Positions 48,652-61,234 of a stretch of DNA of 64,000 nucleotides are shown here, in pieces. Both the position numbers and the translations under genes were made by a program. The notes beneath the pieces are model-generated. The model worked only from the letters and a program-made list of their open reading frames with translations, did no database searches and was not told where the DNA came from. Location: the NCBI GenBank assembly GCA_963920705.1, contig OY987226.1, forward strand, positions 17,575,100 through 17,639,099, written 5' to 3'. Source of the DNA: Odiellus spinosus (lineage: Eukaryota; Arthropoda; Arachnida; Opiliones; Phalangiidae). Position 1 is the stretch's first letter. Each line of letters begins with the position of its first letter.

Positions 48652-50640
48652 CAAATAAAAATTATTATTTCATCTTCTCGTTTGTAAACTTATTCAAATC
48701 GAGTCTATTTTTTTTTTAATTTAATATTTCAAATTTTTCCTTTTTCATTTGAGCTAAAATTCTATTGATATTTCTGCCATAAACTTAAATATTTAATTGG
48801 ATTGACTAATTAAAGCTCCAAATTTAAAAGAATTATTTATAAAGGTGAATTTATAATTTATGAGACAATTTTATGTACGATACTTTGATTCTGTTCAAAT
48901 CTATGAAATATAAATACGTATTTTAGTATAATTTAATTAAAATTAATAATCAAAATTATTCTTCAGATATTTATTTTGAACAATAAATTTATTCGTAACA
49001 CAATTTTAAAGATATTTACATAATTTTAGTAAATTAAAATGGCTCTCGAGCCAAAAAGCTCACGCTTGCTTAGTATTACTGTAAATTTTACAACCGAGTA
49101 TTAAACGTGTTTAGAAAAACACGTGTATCTTTCTCTAAAATTTTTAAACGTAATAAATTTATTGTTTACTTTAAATTTTAATACTTCAACCAAAAAAAAA
49201 TATATATATAATGTTTATGGAGTGGTTTCCAAAAAAAAAAACCTAGAAGCTTGGAAGCACCATTTACTAATTATAATTATATTTAATCTAATTTCAAATT
49301 AAACTTAAATATCTATTGCACAACTCCTTTTTCAAAAATGGGAAATAAAATTTAAATGATTAAATTTACAAAATATCAGGTCTCAAGTTAAGGGTATTTG
49401 ACTTAATTATTTATGAGCAATTAAAAGTCTTAATAAACCTCGATTAAAATATAGGAGAACTATAGTTACTATAATTAGTGTCGTTAATTACTAATTATCG
49501 TAATTAGAATATATGCTTATATATATATATATATATATAACCTAAAAATTGAGATTATTTCCAATTTAAACTTAAAACAATGATGGGATTAATGTTGCCT
49601 TAATTGACTATAAAATTAATATTAAGGCAATTTACGAACATGGCAACTTTTTAATACCGTTAGCTATTATAGGAATATTAATTATTTAACCCTAAATAAT
49701 ATAATTTGGATAATACTAATAATGTTTAATTAAAAATTTAACGATTTAATAAACTAACATAATATATCTCAACAAAAATAACAACTATATCTGGCCATAT
49801 CGTGTCTACTAAACAAAATAATTAGAAAATTAATTTCCCATGAATTTCCATGAAATATTGTATTATATAAATAGTCAGAAATTAGCCTGAAGCAAACATA
49901 TTTTTCCTAGAATTTCCCTGAAACTTGATATACCATTATAAAATCATATATTTTTCATTAAAAATTATATACCATGATAAAATCATGAATTTTTCATTAA
50001 AAATTATATACCATGATAAAATCATGAATTTTTCATTAAAAAGTATATACCATGATAAAATCATGAATTCTTCATGAAAAACTATACATGTTACAATCAT
50101 ACATTTTCCATGAAATATTATACCATGACAAAATTATACATTTCTTATGAAAATTTTTATATACCATGATAAAATCATACATTTTCCATGAAAAACTATA
50201 TATCATGTTAAAATTCATACAATTTCATGAAATATTAAAAACCATGATAAAGTCATACATTTTCTATGAAAAATTATATACCATTATAGTCCTACATTTT
50301 TCATGAAACATTATATAGCATAAAAGCATACATTTTCATGGATATACCAGTCAGATCAAGAGAAAAAATTAGTTTGCTTTCCATGAGTCATAAAATCATA
50401 CATTTTCCATCAAAAATGATATACCAGTCAGCTCAAGAAGAGAAGAAAAAGTTTTAGTTTTCCATGAGTCATAAAAAATCATACATTTCTATGAGAAATC
50501 ATCAAATCAAGATGATAAAAAAATCAGTTCTAGCCTTTCAAGGGTCAAAATCATACGTTTTCCATGAATTTCCATCAAAAATAATATCAGTCATATCAAG
50601 AAGATAAAATAGTCATAGAATCGATGTAAACCATAGATTT
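48652..50640. repeat. Duplicated block, copy B, with longer palindromic array
   Basis: Counterpart of 42155-43925. The trailing array (about 49925-50640) has units of roughly 40 bases such as ACCATGATAAAATCATGAAT with TTTTTCATTAAAAATTATAT. It differs from copy A in number and order of units, as expected for independent expansion or contraction. Confidence 0.85.
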
Positions 50641-53600
50641 TTCCATGAATTTTCATAGAAATTGAATCTATTAATCAACGAGTTATTCAATCATAAATTG
50701 TCCGTGTATTTGTCACCAAAATAATGCGCAGCCAGCCACGATATTTATCAAACTATAATAGTATTTTCAAGATATTTGTTTGTTTTTTTATATTATTTTG
50801 TTTTTAAAAATGAGCTAAACTTCGATCGGAACACGCGCGATGCCATGTACGAATATTTGGACTTGTTTGAATTATATTGGCGGACCTTTGTTTTTTTTTA
50901 TTAAGAAAGAATCTTTAAATCTTTGTCGTTTTCGCGCCGTCGTTCGTATTTCTAAATCTTTCTTATAGAAACTAATTATTATAACAGAGCCTATGTACAC
51001 AATTATTTAACAATTTACAATTTCAGCGTTTTTCTGTTGTTGTTGTTAAGAGTTCTACGTCTTTTTTCAAACTCTTTAATACATTAACAATAGCCAGCCA
51101 AAAATATTAAAAAAATTTCATTCCAAAATTATTTTTTCTTTAAATTAAATAATTCTAGACACTAAAAATTTGTTAATTAGTAATTACGCTTATTTTTAAG
51201 CAATTACATCATGAATTAATTTAAGGTAACACGAACATACATATTAGCCTTCCGATTATGTTGGATACCTTTTCTATATCATCAGAACCAAATCAGCGGA
51301 CGACAATCATCGCTATTCTGCGTGTCTGAGAACCACATTTGTCAGTTAAAAACAACTTTTTATGATCAGACCCTTAATAATAGCATTCCCTAACCAAGGA
51401 GTCAGGCGTGCTAGAAAACTACTACCATAGGAAGGTTGCCTCATTCGAGTCCTTCTCATTGCAGGCTCTAAGCAGAGCATCCGACTTAAAGGGGTTATAA
51501 AGCTCTGACCCAAGGAGGATGGTATAAATTCTCATTCCTAGCGCTACATCTAATAAATGCTCTCTTCAATCAGCGCCAGTTACATTTAAAAACAAGACTT
51601 TGCGAGCTCTAGCATACCATGTTACGTTTTCGTTTAAACTCCCTTTAATTATCCCTCATTATTATTCTATGTAAATTAAAAGTTATTAGTTATTCAAGTC
51701 TGATATTTAATGAACCCATGAACACGACAATGGCGACCAAGACGGGATTGAACCCAAATTTCATATAAACGATAAAAATGGTCACAATTGTCAGGATAAA
51801 TGCGTCAGAAGATAATCTGTAATTCTTACGTGTTCAGTAATTTTAACATTAAAACTGCTAGTGAAATTGTTAAGCCTTGGCCTATTGGCAAAAAGAGGAA
51901 ATAACTTGATGTCAAATTATCCATTTATTAATAGGCTTGTAGATTTACCTTGAATAAATAATTGAGAACTCTAGGATATGACTCTCAAAACCAAGTTCAC
52001 CTAAAACCAATGTGCGACTTCAGCGCACGTAGTATGGGTTTTTCACAGAAACATGAATATTTTTCACGCATCCCAATTGGCTAAAAGCTTGCGCATGGGA
52101 AGCGTTAACCGGAACCCATAACACTTTTACAGGAAGTTATGAAAAGCATACTTTCATCCCCCTTTCCCTCGCGACTGCTTTTGAGAGCCCAACCTGAATG
52201 CCTTACCAAAGGCTAGAGTGTCATATCCTGAAAAAGATAAGCTTTTTATTATTTATCCAAGCTTTGACAACTTAAGGCAGTTATATATTCATGCTAGCCT
52301 AAATAAATTCATGATAACGTAACTTTTTTTTTTTTTTTTTTAATTATCCTAAAATTTTGGGTTTATTTGGATTGAAATATTATTATTTTCAGGTAAAATT
52401 CTCTTGGCATTCATTTTAATTATAAAATAATTAAATATCTGGTCCCAGATTAATATTTTGCGTCATATTATTTTTTATCACAATTAAATAATTTTTATGC
52501 CAGCCTAATTATTTTTATTCTAACGAGGGATATTTCAAATTTTTTTTCGAAACTTTTATTTTAAAAAATGAAAGGCGATTTTTATTAACTTTTAAAATTA
52601 ATTATAATTAGATTAGCGTATTTCAGATAGTGTTTTAACTAGAAATGGTGTAGGAGAAGTTTTAAATTTATCTAGTTTTAGTTTCAAAAAGATTAATTCA
52701 ATCACTTAAAATTAAAGGGAGTCTCATATAAAAGTTTTGGTAAATTCTAGTTATTTAGAAATCAATGAGATTTGCAAAACGAGTCAAATTACGACAAACA
52801 CATTATTGTCATTATAACACGTTGATTAAAACGACTGTTTAAATAAAATTAGAATAGTCACAAATACTTCCATTGTGGGGTCATTTTGAAATTGTTTGGG
52901 TTGGCTGATATCAAGCTTTAATCGATATTGATATTTTAACCAATATCAAAGCAAAACCAATAACAGTATTTTTTAATGTTAGCCGCAAAATTCAAATTTT
53001 TGAGCTTAAAAATTGACGTGACATTGTGCCATCTATCATATAATATTGGTAAAATGTAATCTTTGATTTTTACGTCATTTCTTTTCAAGTAATTTCTTGC
53101 AGAAAATTTAGAAAATTTTGGTCACAACTCGCAAAATTCTGATTTTCAAGCCAAAAAAACTGACATCACAAGTGCCATCTATCTTAAGAAACTGATGAAT
53201 ATTGGTTATTTAGTCGCGAAACCTCCATATCGGTAAAACTATGATGTCAGTAACATTCACCAGTATCATATTAGTTAACGTAGTTAATGGTTTGATATGC
53301 CTTCAACTTTGAAAATTCATATTATTATAATGGTCCAATTTCAAAGAATTTGGTCTCATTTTGAAGCTCTCATTAATTTCTATTAAAATACTTAACCAAA
53401 CGACTAATTATTATCAGACTTAACCCATAAATTTCTCGTAAAACACTTTCTATTTAAGAAAAGGCAAAAAACTTGTAAAACACCACTCGAATACCTTTTC
53501 AAAATTAAAATTTTAAAACCAATTCTATTTTAAGTAGAATAATCTCTTTACGCATAATTGAAACTAAAATTAGTTAAATTACATTGCGTAAGCTAATCGT

Positions 53601-54072
53601 ATTAAGGATTATTTAATTATTTTATTTTCCACGCGTATTTTTCAAATTTTTTTGAGAAAGAGTTTGGAAAAACGCAAATTATTAGTGTTTTTTTTTTTTT
53701 TTTTTTTTTTTGCGTTTTACTTTTTTTGAGCTCGTAGATTTGCGCTGGGCTTAAAATTAATTATTCGTATATTTTATTTATGATCTAAATTTTGGGAAAG
53801 TAAAAAAATTCCCAAATATATTGTTCTTTTTTTTCCCCCCGATATTTCAATTTCAAATTTCAGTTTTTTGCCTTATTTTTTTAACTTTGGCATAAATTGC
53901 ATTCGGCGCATTGTTTTTGTTAGCGTTTATTGGAAAGTTATCGCGTGCCCTAGATATAAGATCCTTTTTGCTTCATTTTCTAAAAAGTTTGGTGTCATTT
54001 TAGTCGTTTTAAGAGATAGAGAGTTAGAGGAGAGAGATAGAGAGAGCGGAGTTTTTTATTTAGTTTTGCGCT
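50641..54072. other. Long gene-poor stretch downstream of the RGS-binding protein gene
   Basis: No exon or bounded transposon recognised. Solitary CTCCCTTTAA (51640) and TTAAAGGGAG (52714) words are possible element ends. T-runs at about 52323-52341 and 53689-53711. The frame at 53868-54089 overlaps the 3' end of the RGS-binding gene on the other strand and is not supported. Confidence 0.4.
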
Positions 54073-57005
54073 TCAACCGACTATTATAAAGATAACTCCA
54101 ATGAGTACCCCCCCTCCGATGAAGAGCATTATTAGAATGGAAATGACGATACACGCGTGATGAGTCGTGCTGGCTGGACCACTCGAACCACTTTCTAGCA
54201 CCTACACCAATAGACACTCAATATTCATTTAACTTTACAACACTAACACAAATGACAAACGAAATATTGTAAACATTTTGTTACACTTATAAACTTTGTT
54301 ATAGTCTAGTTACACAGGAATCATACTTCCCCAATTTAATTATTCTAAATTAATTATCTATTTATTTTCCCATCATATTTATCTAAATTAATCAGTTTAC
54401 CTTTATATTTAGGATATTTCCCTAATTTTATCAGTTTCCCATCATATTTCCCTAATTTTATCAGTTTCCCATCATATTTCCCTAATTTAATCAGTTTCCC
54501 ATCATATTTCCCTAATTTAATCAGTTTCCCATCATATTTCCCTAATTTAATCAGTTTCCCATCATATTTCCCTAATTTAATCAGTTTCCCATCATATTTC
54601 CCTAATTTAATCAGTTTCCCATCATATTTCCCTAATTTAATCAGTTTCCCATCATATTTCCCTAATTTAATCAGTTTCCCATCATATTTCCCTAATTTAA
54701 TCAGTTTCCCATCATATTTCCCTAATTTAATCAGTTTCCCATCATATTTCCCTAATTTTATCAGTTTCCCATCATATTTCCCTAATTTAATCAGTTTCCC
54801 CATCATATTTCCCTAATTTAATCAGTTTCCCATCATATTTCCCTAATTTAATCAGTTTCCCATCATATTTCCCTAATTTAATCAGTTTCCCATCATATTT
54901 CCCTAATTTAATCAGTTTCCCATCATATTTCCCTAATTTAATCAGTTTCCCATCATATTTCCAATTTTATCAGTTTCCCATCATATTTCCAATTTTATCA
55001 GTTTCCCATCATACTTCCCTAATTTAATCAGTTTCCCATCATACTTCCCTAATTTAATCAGTTTCCCATCATACTTCCCTAATTTAATCAGTTTCCCATC
55101 ATACTTCCCTAATTTAGTTTCCCATCATACTTCCCTAATTTAATCAGTTTCCCATCATACTTCCCTAATTTAATCAGTTTCCCATCATACTTCCCTAATT
55201 TAATCAGTTTCCCATCATACTTCCCTAATTTAATCAGTTTCCCATCATACTTCCCTAATTTAATCAGTTTCCCATCATACTTCCCTAATTTAATCAGTTT
55301 CCCATCATACTTCCCTAATTTAATCAGTTTTCCATCATACTTCCCTAATTTAATCAGTTTTCCATCATACTTCCCTAATTTAATCAGTTTCCCATCATAT
55401 TTCCCTAATTTAATCAGTTCCCCATCATATTTCCCTAATTTAATCAGTTCCACATCATATTTCCCTAATTTAATCGGTTACTCAACATATTTTCCTAATT
55501 TAATCAGTTTCCCAATTATAGTTTCCTCATTTAATCTGTTCCCAGTCATAATTTCCTAATTTAATCAGTTTCCCTTTATATTTTCCTAAGTTAATCATTT
55601 CCCCATCACATTTACATAAGTTAATCAGTTTCCCATCATATTTCCCTAAGTTAATCAGTATCCCATCATATTTCCCTAAGTTAATCAGTATCCCATCATA
55701 TTTCCCCAAGCTAATCAGTTTCCCATCATATTTCCAAAAGTTAATGAGTTTTCCATCATATTTCCCTAAGTTAAGCAGTATCCCATCATATTTCCCCAAG
55801 TTAATTAGTTTCCCATCATAAACATTAGATCCAAAGATTATTAGATTAACCATTATCATTTCTCTTTGAAGTTTGTATCCAAAATAAAAAATTATTAAAT
55901 GGTCTGGACAAACCTGCAGTCCGGTAGTTAAAGACGTCGTTTCTAAAACAGGATGAAGGTCATCACAGCTACTAGAAACCGTTACAGCGCCTGTTGGACA
56001 GAGAGTCAAATAGTCCACAACGGGGCCCAAAACGGGGTCTCGATGGAGGGCCAGATCCAAATCGTGAACCGTCATTATTTCGCTTAATTAATAAAAAAGT
56101 TATATTAGTTTACCCCTTTAATTAAGATTAAAAAAAGTAATAATTACTTTTCGAGTATGTGCCACGTGTCTCTCTCTTGCCAGTAAAGCGCCGTTAAAGA
56201 GATGGGCGAAGATTGCCATGACTTTTGCGACGCTTTCCTCGACAGCAAAGATTGCTCTGACAAACCCGTTTTCACAAAACCAAAGTCTTCCTCTTTGTTG
56301 TATTCTAATACCAGATTGGTTACAATTCGCTCTAGTTACAATTTAAATATGAGTAAGATTCCCTTACCAAGATCGGAGAATAAAGGAAAGGTATGGAATA
56401 AGTGTCTCGTTAGCCTGAGTTCTCGGTCGAGCGTATGAATGCTGGCAATAAGGATACGGCACATTTGTTCCAATTTCTGCAACTCTTTCTTGGACAAAGA
56501 TTCAGCGCTAAACAAAATAATCCCAGCTTAGATGATAAAATTACCACGGAAGACGATTAAAAATACCTTTTGAAAGCTTGTGAAAGATGCTTTTGACAGC
56601 TAGCGATATCTTGAAGGGCTTTTTGTCTCAACTCTGCCATTTCTTCTCTGGCAGCCACCCCATCCGCGTTGCTTCCCACCGACTGTACCAAATGTCGGTA
56701 CTCGCATATTGTTTGGTTTAGTTTGTTAATAAGCTAAGGTTTAACAATATTTCTTTTTATAAATCTTAACTTTATCTCTTGAAAGAGTTAAGAGCGGATC
56801 TTACTTTAAGAGCGGTGGTCGGTTGTTGGGGGCATCCGTTAGCCGTTGTAGAGGAGACGGGGGATTCTCGACAAGCGTTAGACGGCGAAAGTAAGACGTA
56901 GGGCAAACCGGATTTGGAAGCGGCTTGTTTCGCAAAGCTTTCGTCATTGGCCGCGGCTGTCGGCGAAGATGGAAGACTGTCTTTGGAGTCTACGGGATGG
57001 CTCAT
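54073..57005 (-). CDS. RGS7BP/RGS9BP-like R7-family RGS membrane anchor, 6 exons, 304 aa
   Basis: Members of this family hold R7-type RGS proteins with G-beta-5 at the membrane and so speed the shut-off of G-protein signalling. Exons (minus order): 57005-56805, 56733-56567, 56507-56368, 56256-56148, 56082-55914, 54201-54073; all phases close. Exon 2 gives LINKLNQTICEYRHLVQSVG, then EEMAELRQKALQDIASC, matching the R7BP/R9AP pattern of LN-T-Y-LV-S-G followed by a helix of R/K-A. Exon 3 (LEQMCRILIASIHTLDREL) fits the next helix. The last exon gives a hydrophobic tail (about residues 278-304: CIVISILIMLFIGGGVLIGV), a tail anchor as in RGS9BP. The first exon adds a Ser/Ala-rich stretch of about 65 residues not typical of the family. 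The last intron (54202-55913) is mostly minisatellite. A poly(A) signal lies at 54055-54060. A SNARE-like protein is the alternative. Confidence 0.75.
54366..55822. repeat. 30-base minisatellite in the last intron of the RGS-binding gene
   Basis: Unit CAGTTTCCCATCATATTTCC plus CTAATTTAAT, nearly fifty copies; the edges (54366-54420 and 55450-55822) are degenerate. Because 30 is a multiple of three and the unit lacks stops on the minus strand, it reads as repeated KLIKLGKYDG. Two blocks differ by CATATTTCC versus CATACTTCC. Confidence 0.95.
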
Positions 57006-58379
57006 ATTATTTTCCAGAGAGAAGATACAAGGGAGGCGGTGAAAAGAACGCGAATCTGGAATATCCCCAAAAAAATTTGAAAGTCGTTTTAGTCGGAAAA
57101 AATACCTAGGTTGACGGTTTATAAACTAAGATAAAGGCTATTAAAATTAACTAATAAAAAACCATCATCAAATATAAACTGACCTTGAAATAAAAAGATG
57201 ATAAAGGCGTAAGCCTACATTTAGGGGCAAAGGTTTTATTTTCCAGCCCAGAAGCCTCGGTCTAACGAAACAGACTGGGAAATTGGTAATATATCGCGTT
57301 TCGATAACTTACCTTTCGTGAAGATTGGGATTTTTTATACATTTTTAATTTCGATAATCTCTTGTTTCCTCTTTGCTTTAAGGATTACACCATCGTTTAA
57401 TGTAGAATAACTACAAAAACAATACATAATTTTCGAGAAAAATAGACGGAGAAGTGAGAAGAAAAAGCGATTTGGCTTTGCGGTGAAGAGGGGAAACAAG
57501 AGCTCACGTGACCCAAAAATCGAACCCGAAAAGATGGAAATATAATGTTTCTAGAGTTACAAAGACAGTTATCTTGGCTAAAATATATATGTTCCAGCCT
57601 CCATGCGCCCCTATTGTCAGCAACCGGAAGTCTCATTTTTACTGAAAGGATTGACACTTTTGGTATTCCTGTAATGTTATTTGATCCATGACCCTGATAC
57701 ACCAGGGATTTTTTTAAGATGTGATTTATTATGCAGAGCAAATACAGAAAAAAATTCGAATTATTTCAATATAATATCTTTTTTCCGCGATCTAAAATAG
57801 GAGAAAACAGAAACTTTTATCTGTGTGAACAAGGTGTTTTCTAGACTCTAGAAAAGCTAAAAAATCAAATGATCTCTGCAAATTGGTTTTTGAGTAATTT
57901 TGAATGGTAGACCTGTCGTTTTTTTAAGCCTGTTGGTTACATATAAAGCGAAAGGTCTTCTGGAAGTTCAGTCCAATTTGAATTTGTGAAAGGGGTTACT
58001 GTCCAATCAGAAAACATCCTTATTTCCGTCCCAGACTTGAACTAGTCTTTTTGGGAGGCCTATAAATTTTTCATCTATGTCCGTACTTATTTTTAATTTT
58101 GAATATTTTTTTTTATTTGCAATTACACATAAAAAAGCATAGATATCTATGTAAAAAAGTAGCACTCAAAAAAACGTTGATTATGCTATTTTATTCGATG
58201 ATGAAATTCTTGCTAAAATTTATCTCTAACCAAATTGTCTCAATAAACGCAATTAAAATAAAAATCAACGCATACGAAACTAATTGAAGTTTAACGATAT
58301 TCATTTATTCTTTGTCCCCCTTTTACAAATAATGTTAACATAAAATAGAACTATTTATCAATAAGTTTGTATTCAATTT
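57006..58379. other. Intergenic region between COPE and the RGS-binding gene
   Basis: Upstream flank of the RGS-binding gene and downstream flank of COPE. A minus-strand frame of 114 codons (57397-57741) has no recognisable homology and no splice context, so I do not annotate it. No bounded repeat seen. Confidence 0.35.
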
Positions 58380-60147
58380 CTATCCACTGGGAGCGTATTG
58401 CCGAGTTAGTCGATCAAATTCTTGTTCCTGAAACAATTAAATCATAAAATTTAAAATTAAATCATCCTAATTGAAATTAAGTTTCGAAATTTACTTTATT
58501 CTGATAATCTTTGATGAAACTATGACTATTATTGGAATCGCGAAGTTGACTCAAATAACGATTGCTGACTTCGGGAGCTTTTCCTGCGTGTTGCGAGAGA
58601 ACTATCATGTTGATTAAAGTTTCTGCACTGTTAGAGTCCTGAAATTTATTAAATTAGGAAAAATAATTAAATGATTGATCAGAAATTAAATATTTTCCAT
58701 CATATTTCCCATATCAATTATTTCTTGTCCAGTTTCAAAAATTCAATTACTTTCTAAAAGTTTCTAGTCATATTAAATTGCTTTCCCATCATATTATTTC
58801 CTTTAATTCAATTCCCCTAATTTCATCATTTCCCTATTTTATTCCCCTTATTTGAAAATTTTTTCATGGAATTTCCTTTAGTTTGATCTTTTTTCCCTAT
58901 TGTATTACACAAATATGATCTTTTCCCTCATTAATTTGATTGTTTTCCCATCATAATTCACAAATTAATCATTTTCCGTTCCCATTGTTTTTATTGTTTT
59001 CCAATTTTGATAATTTTGCCCATCATGTTTTGCTTGTTTTACAAATTTTTTCATTTTCCTCATCATGTTTTGACTGTTTTAAAAATTTTCCCGTTGTTAT
59101 TTCCTTAAATTGAATTCGATCTTTCGCCCCATCACAAATTTCAAACCAAAACAATATTTTATAGTATTTACTTTTTCTAGAGCCTCTTGAAGCAAAGGTT
59201 CAGCGTCTAAAAATTTTCCTTGAGCCATGAGTGAACAAGCTTGACCGTTTAAGAGCAAAGGGGTCGAAGCGCATTTGTCCGAAAGCTCTTGGAAGATGTA
59301 ATAAGCTTCCTGGAACTTTTCTCCACCCTAAAACCCAAAGAAAAGGTTTAAAAAACATGTAATTACTAATTAGAATTAATTACTATAAGATATAATATTT
59401 TAATAATTACAATGGCCAAATTCAACCAAGCTTGGGCCAGCTGGGTTAACGTTGCGTCTTCGTCTTTTTCTTGCATTCGTTTCAATTCTTTCCTGCGTTA
59501 AAATTACAGTTATTAATTAAATTAGCTATTGTAATTAAAAAAAAAACTTACTTGGCCAAATCGACTCTATCCAGTTTTAAATAAGCTTGCAAAATCATCG
59601 CGGAGCATTCTAAACTATCGGCTTGTTGTAAAACTCTAAGAACAGATTCGTAATTCTGTTCGTGGAAGTAGATGGTCCCGATCGTAATTAAATTGGTGAC
59701 GTTGGAAACGTCGACATTCTTCGAAACTTCTTTCTCAATAATAGTTAGGATGCGATCTCTGGCAAGGAGTTATCATTATTAAACATTTTGTATAGAAAAT
59801 AAGGAGTGTATAAGTTACTTTCGGTTACGATCGCCCGAAAGGAAATCAGCCAAAGTTCGAAGATCTTTCAAATCGGAATTTTCGCCGGGGCGAATTTCAT
59901 CCAATACTACCCCGAACTTGCGTTGAGCTATGTAAGCTCTGTACATAAAAATATCGCCTTCAAGTTTCTCTGGGGAATGGTTCTGAAATGAAACTGCGTA
60001 CGTTGGAATAATATTAGGTTTGGGTGTCGAGAAATCAAGCTTTACCTTTAATTTTTGGGCTTCTTTAATGCATTGTTGAAAATTTCCAATGTAAAAGGCA
60101 TTTTTGATGTCGAATAGCGGATCTGGTTGATTTTGTTGAGCCGACAT
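58380..60147 (-). CDS. COPE: COPI coatomer subunit epsilon, 7 coding exons, 300 aa
   Basis: TPR-like solenoid protein of the COPI vesicle coat, which partners alpha-COP in Golgi-to-ER transport. Exons (minus order): 60147-60046, 59982-59819, 59758-59552, 59492-59411, 59327-59172, 58638-58495, 58427-58380; all phases close. Length is close to human (308 aa). Diagnostic segments: [124 protein letters not shown] and the ending [13 protein letters not shown] good donor at 60397/60398, with an acceptor just before the ATG, suggests a 5' UTR intron, which puts transcription start near 60.4-60.5 kb. A minus-strand AATAAA lies at 58304-58309. Confidence 0.96.
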
Positions 60148-60398
60148 CGTCTTAAAATTTAAATTAAATAAAAGAAATTCACGAAGAATTAAAGAATCCA
60201 GCACCAGCACTGAATTTGTCTGAAATGTCAACCGAGGCTTAAGAAACACTGATAAATTAACTATTTTTAAAAGCTTACAAAGACATTTAAATCAACAAAA
60301 CATTTATAAGAAAAAAATATGATGTTAATAACAAACATATAATTCCCAATTAAGTGTTAAAATTCTTCAATTAGTTAGAGTATAGCAATCAACTTACC

Positions 60399-60527
60399 TT
60401 AATCGTAATTTTCTTCGTCTTTACAATTACACTAGCGCAACAATAACACGACAGCTTTCACGTATGACATCATCGTTTAACGGACCAATCACGTTCCTGA
60501 AGAAAACCCGGGCTTGCTGGTCGGCGT
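60399..60527 (-). promoter_or_regulatory. Probable COPE promoter
   Basis: This stretch lies just upstream of the inferred non-coding first exon of COPE. It contains TGACATCA (60465-60472), one base from a perfect CRE/ATF site, and CCAAT (60484-60488). No TATA box is seen. A hAT-type element begins immediately beyond it, so the promoter cannot extend far unless it uses that element. Confidence 0.45.
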
Positions 60528-61226
60528 CAGCGTTGCCAGACGTACCATAATTATGGTACTTTTCAATAATTTGAGCTCCAAATTTGGAACGTACTATAAT
60601 TTTGATGATGTACCATATGGTACGCTAATTTGCTATAATTTGATTAGGCGTGTACCATAAATTCAATAATTTTTCATATAGTACTATTTTTTCCATAATT
60701 TCGAAGAAGTACCATATTTTCAATATTTTTCGAATAAGAACTATAAATACAATAAATTTTCTTATGCTCAGCCCTTTGCGGGCTACTAGTACCGTGTGAG
60801 GATGATGGGGAAACTTTGGCGAGGGCCCGAGGGGGTGGGTGCGCCACCTCCAGTGTTAGTATGTTACACGCTGGCACCATAGACTACCAGTGGGCCGTGG
60901 CAATTTAACTGGCGGCCGGTCGCGGACCCGCGGGGCGAGAGCTGAGCGACGGAGGAGGCAATAATTGGCGGCAATTTAGCGCTAGATCTTCGGTTCTTCG
61001 CGGGCAATCGGGCTCTGCCGCTCTGTCTTTAGGGCTTTATGCTTAATTTTAGTAATTTCTTAATCCAGCCTGGCATAACCAAAATGTCTTTATAACTTGT
61101 TTTAAGATTAAAACTACCGCCAGATTTTAACTCCGCCCAAAAAAGGAGGTACCATAATTTTTCCAAAAATTCAATAATTTTGGAGAGAGAATACCATAAC
61201 TTGATTTTTCAAATCTGGCAACGCTG
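60528..61226. mobile_element. hAT-type non-autonomous transposon upstream of COPE
   Basis: Perfect eight-base target duplication GTCGGCGT (60520-60527 and 61227-61234). Perfect terminal repeats CAGCGTTGCCAGA/TCTGGCAACGCTG. The flanks are rich in GTACCATAAT words. The core (about 60770-61030) is strikingly GC-rich and unlike the rest. No transposase frame remains. The tidy ends suggest a young insertion. Confidence 0.93.
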
Positions 61227-61234
61227 GTCGGCGT

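Noticed and set aside
54354-55453. Open frames of repeated KLIKLGKYDG as a repeat protein gene
   Set aside because: The array is an intron of the RGS-binding gene with good splice sites on both sides; openness follows from the 30-base unit. Only the retained-intron possibility is kept as a finding.
57397-57741. 114-codon minus-strand open frame
   Set aside because: No recognisable domain, no splice context, and composition like the surrounding non-coding DNA.
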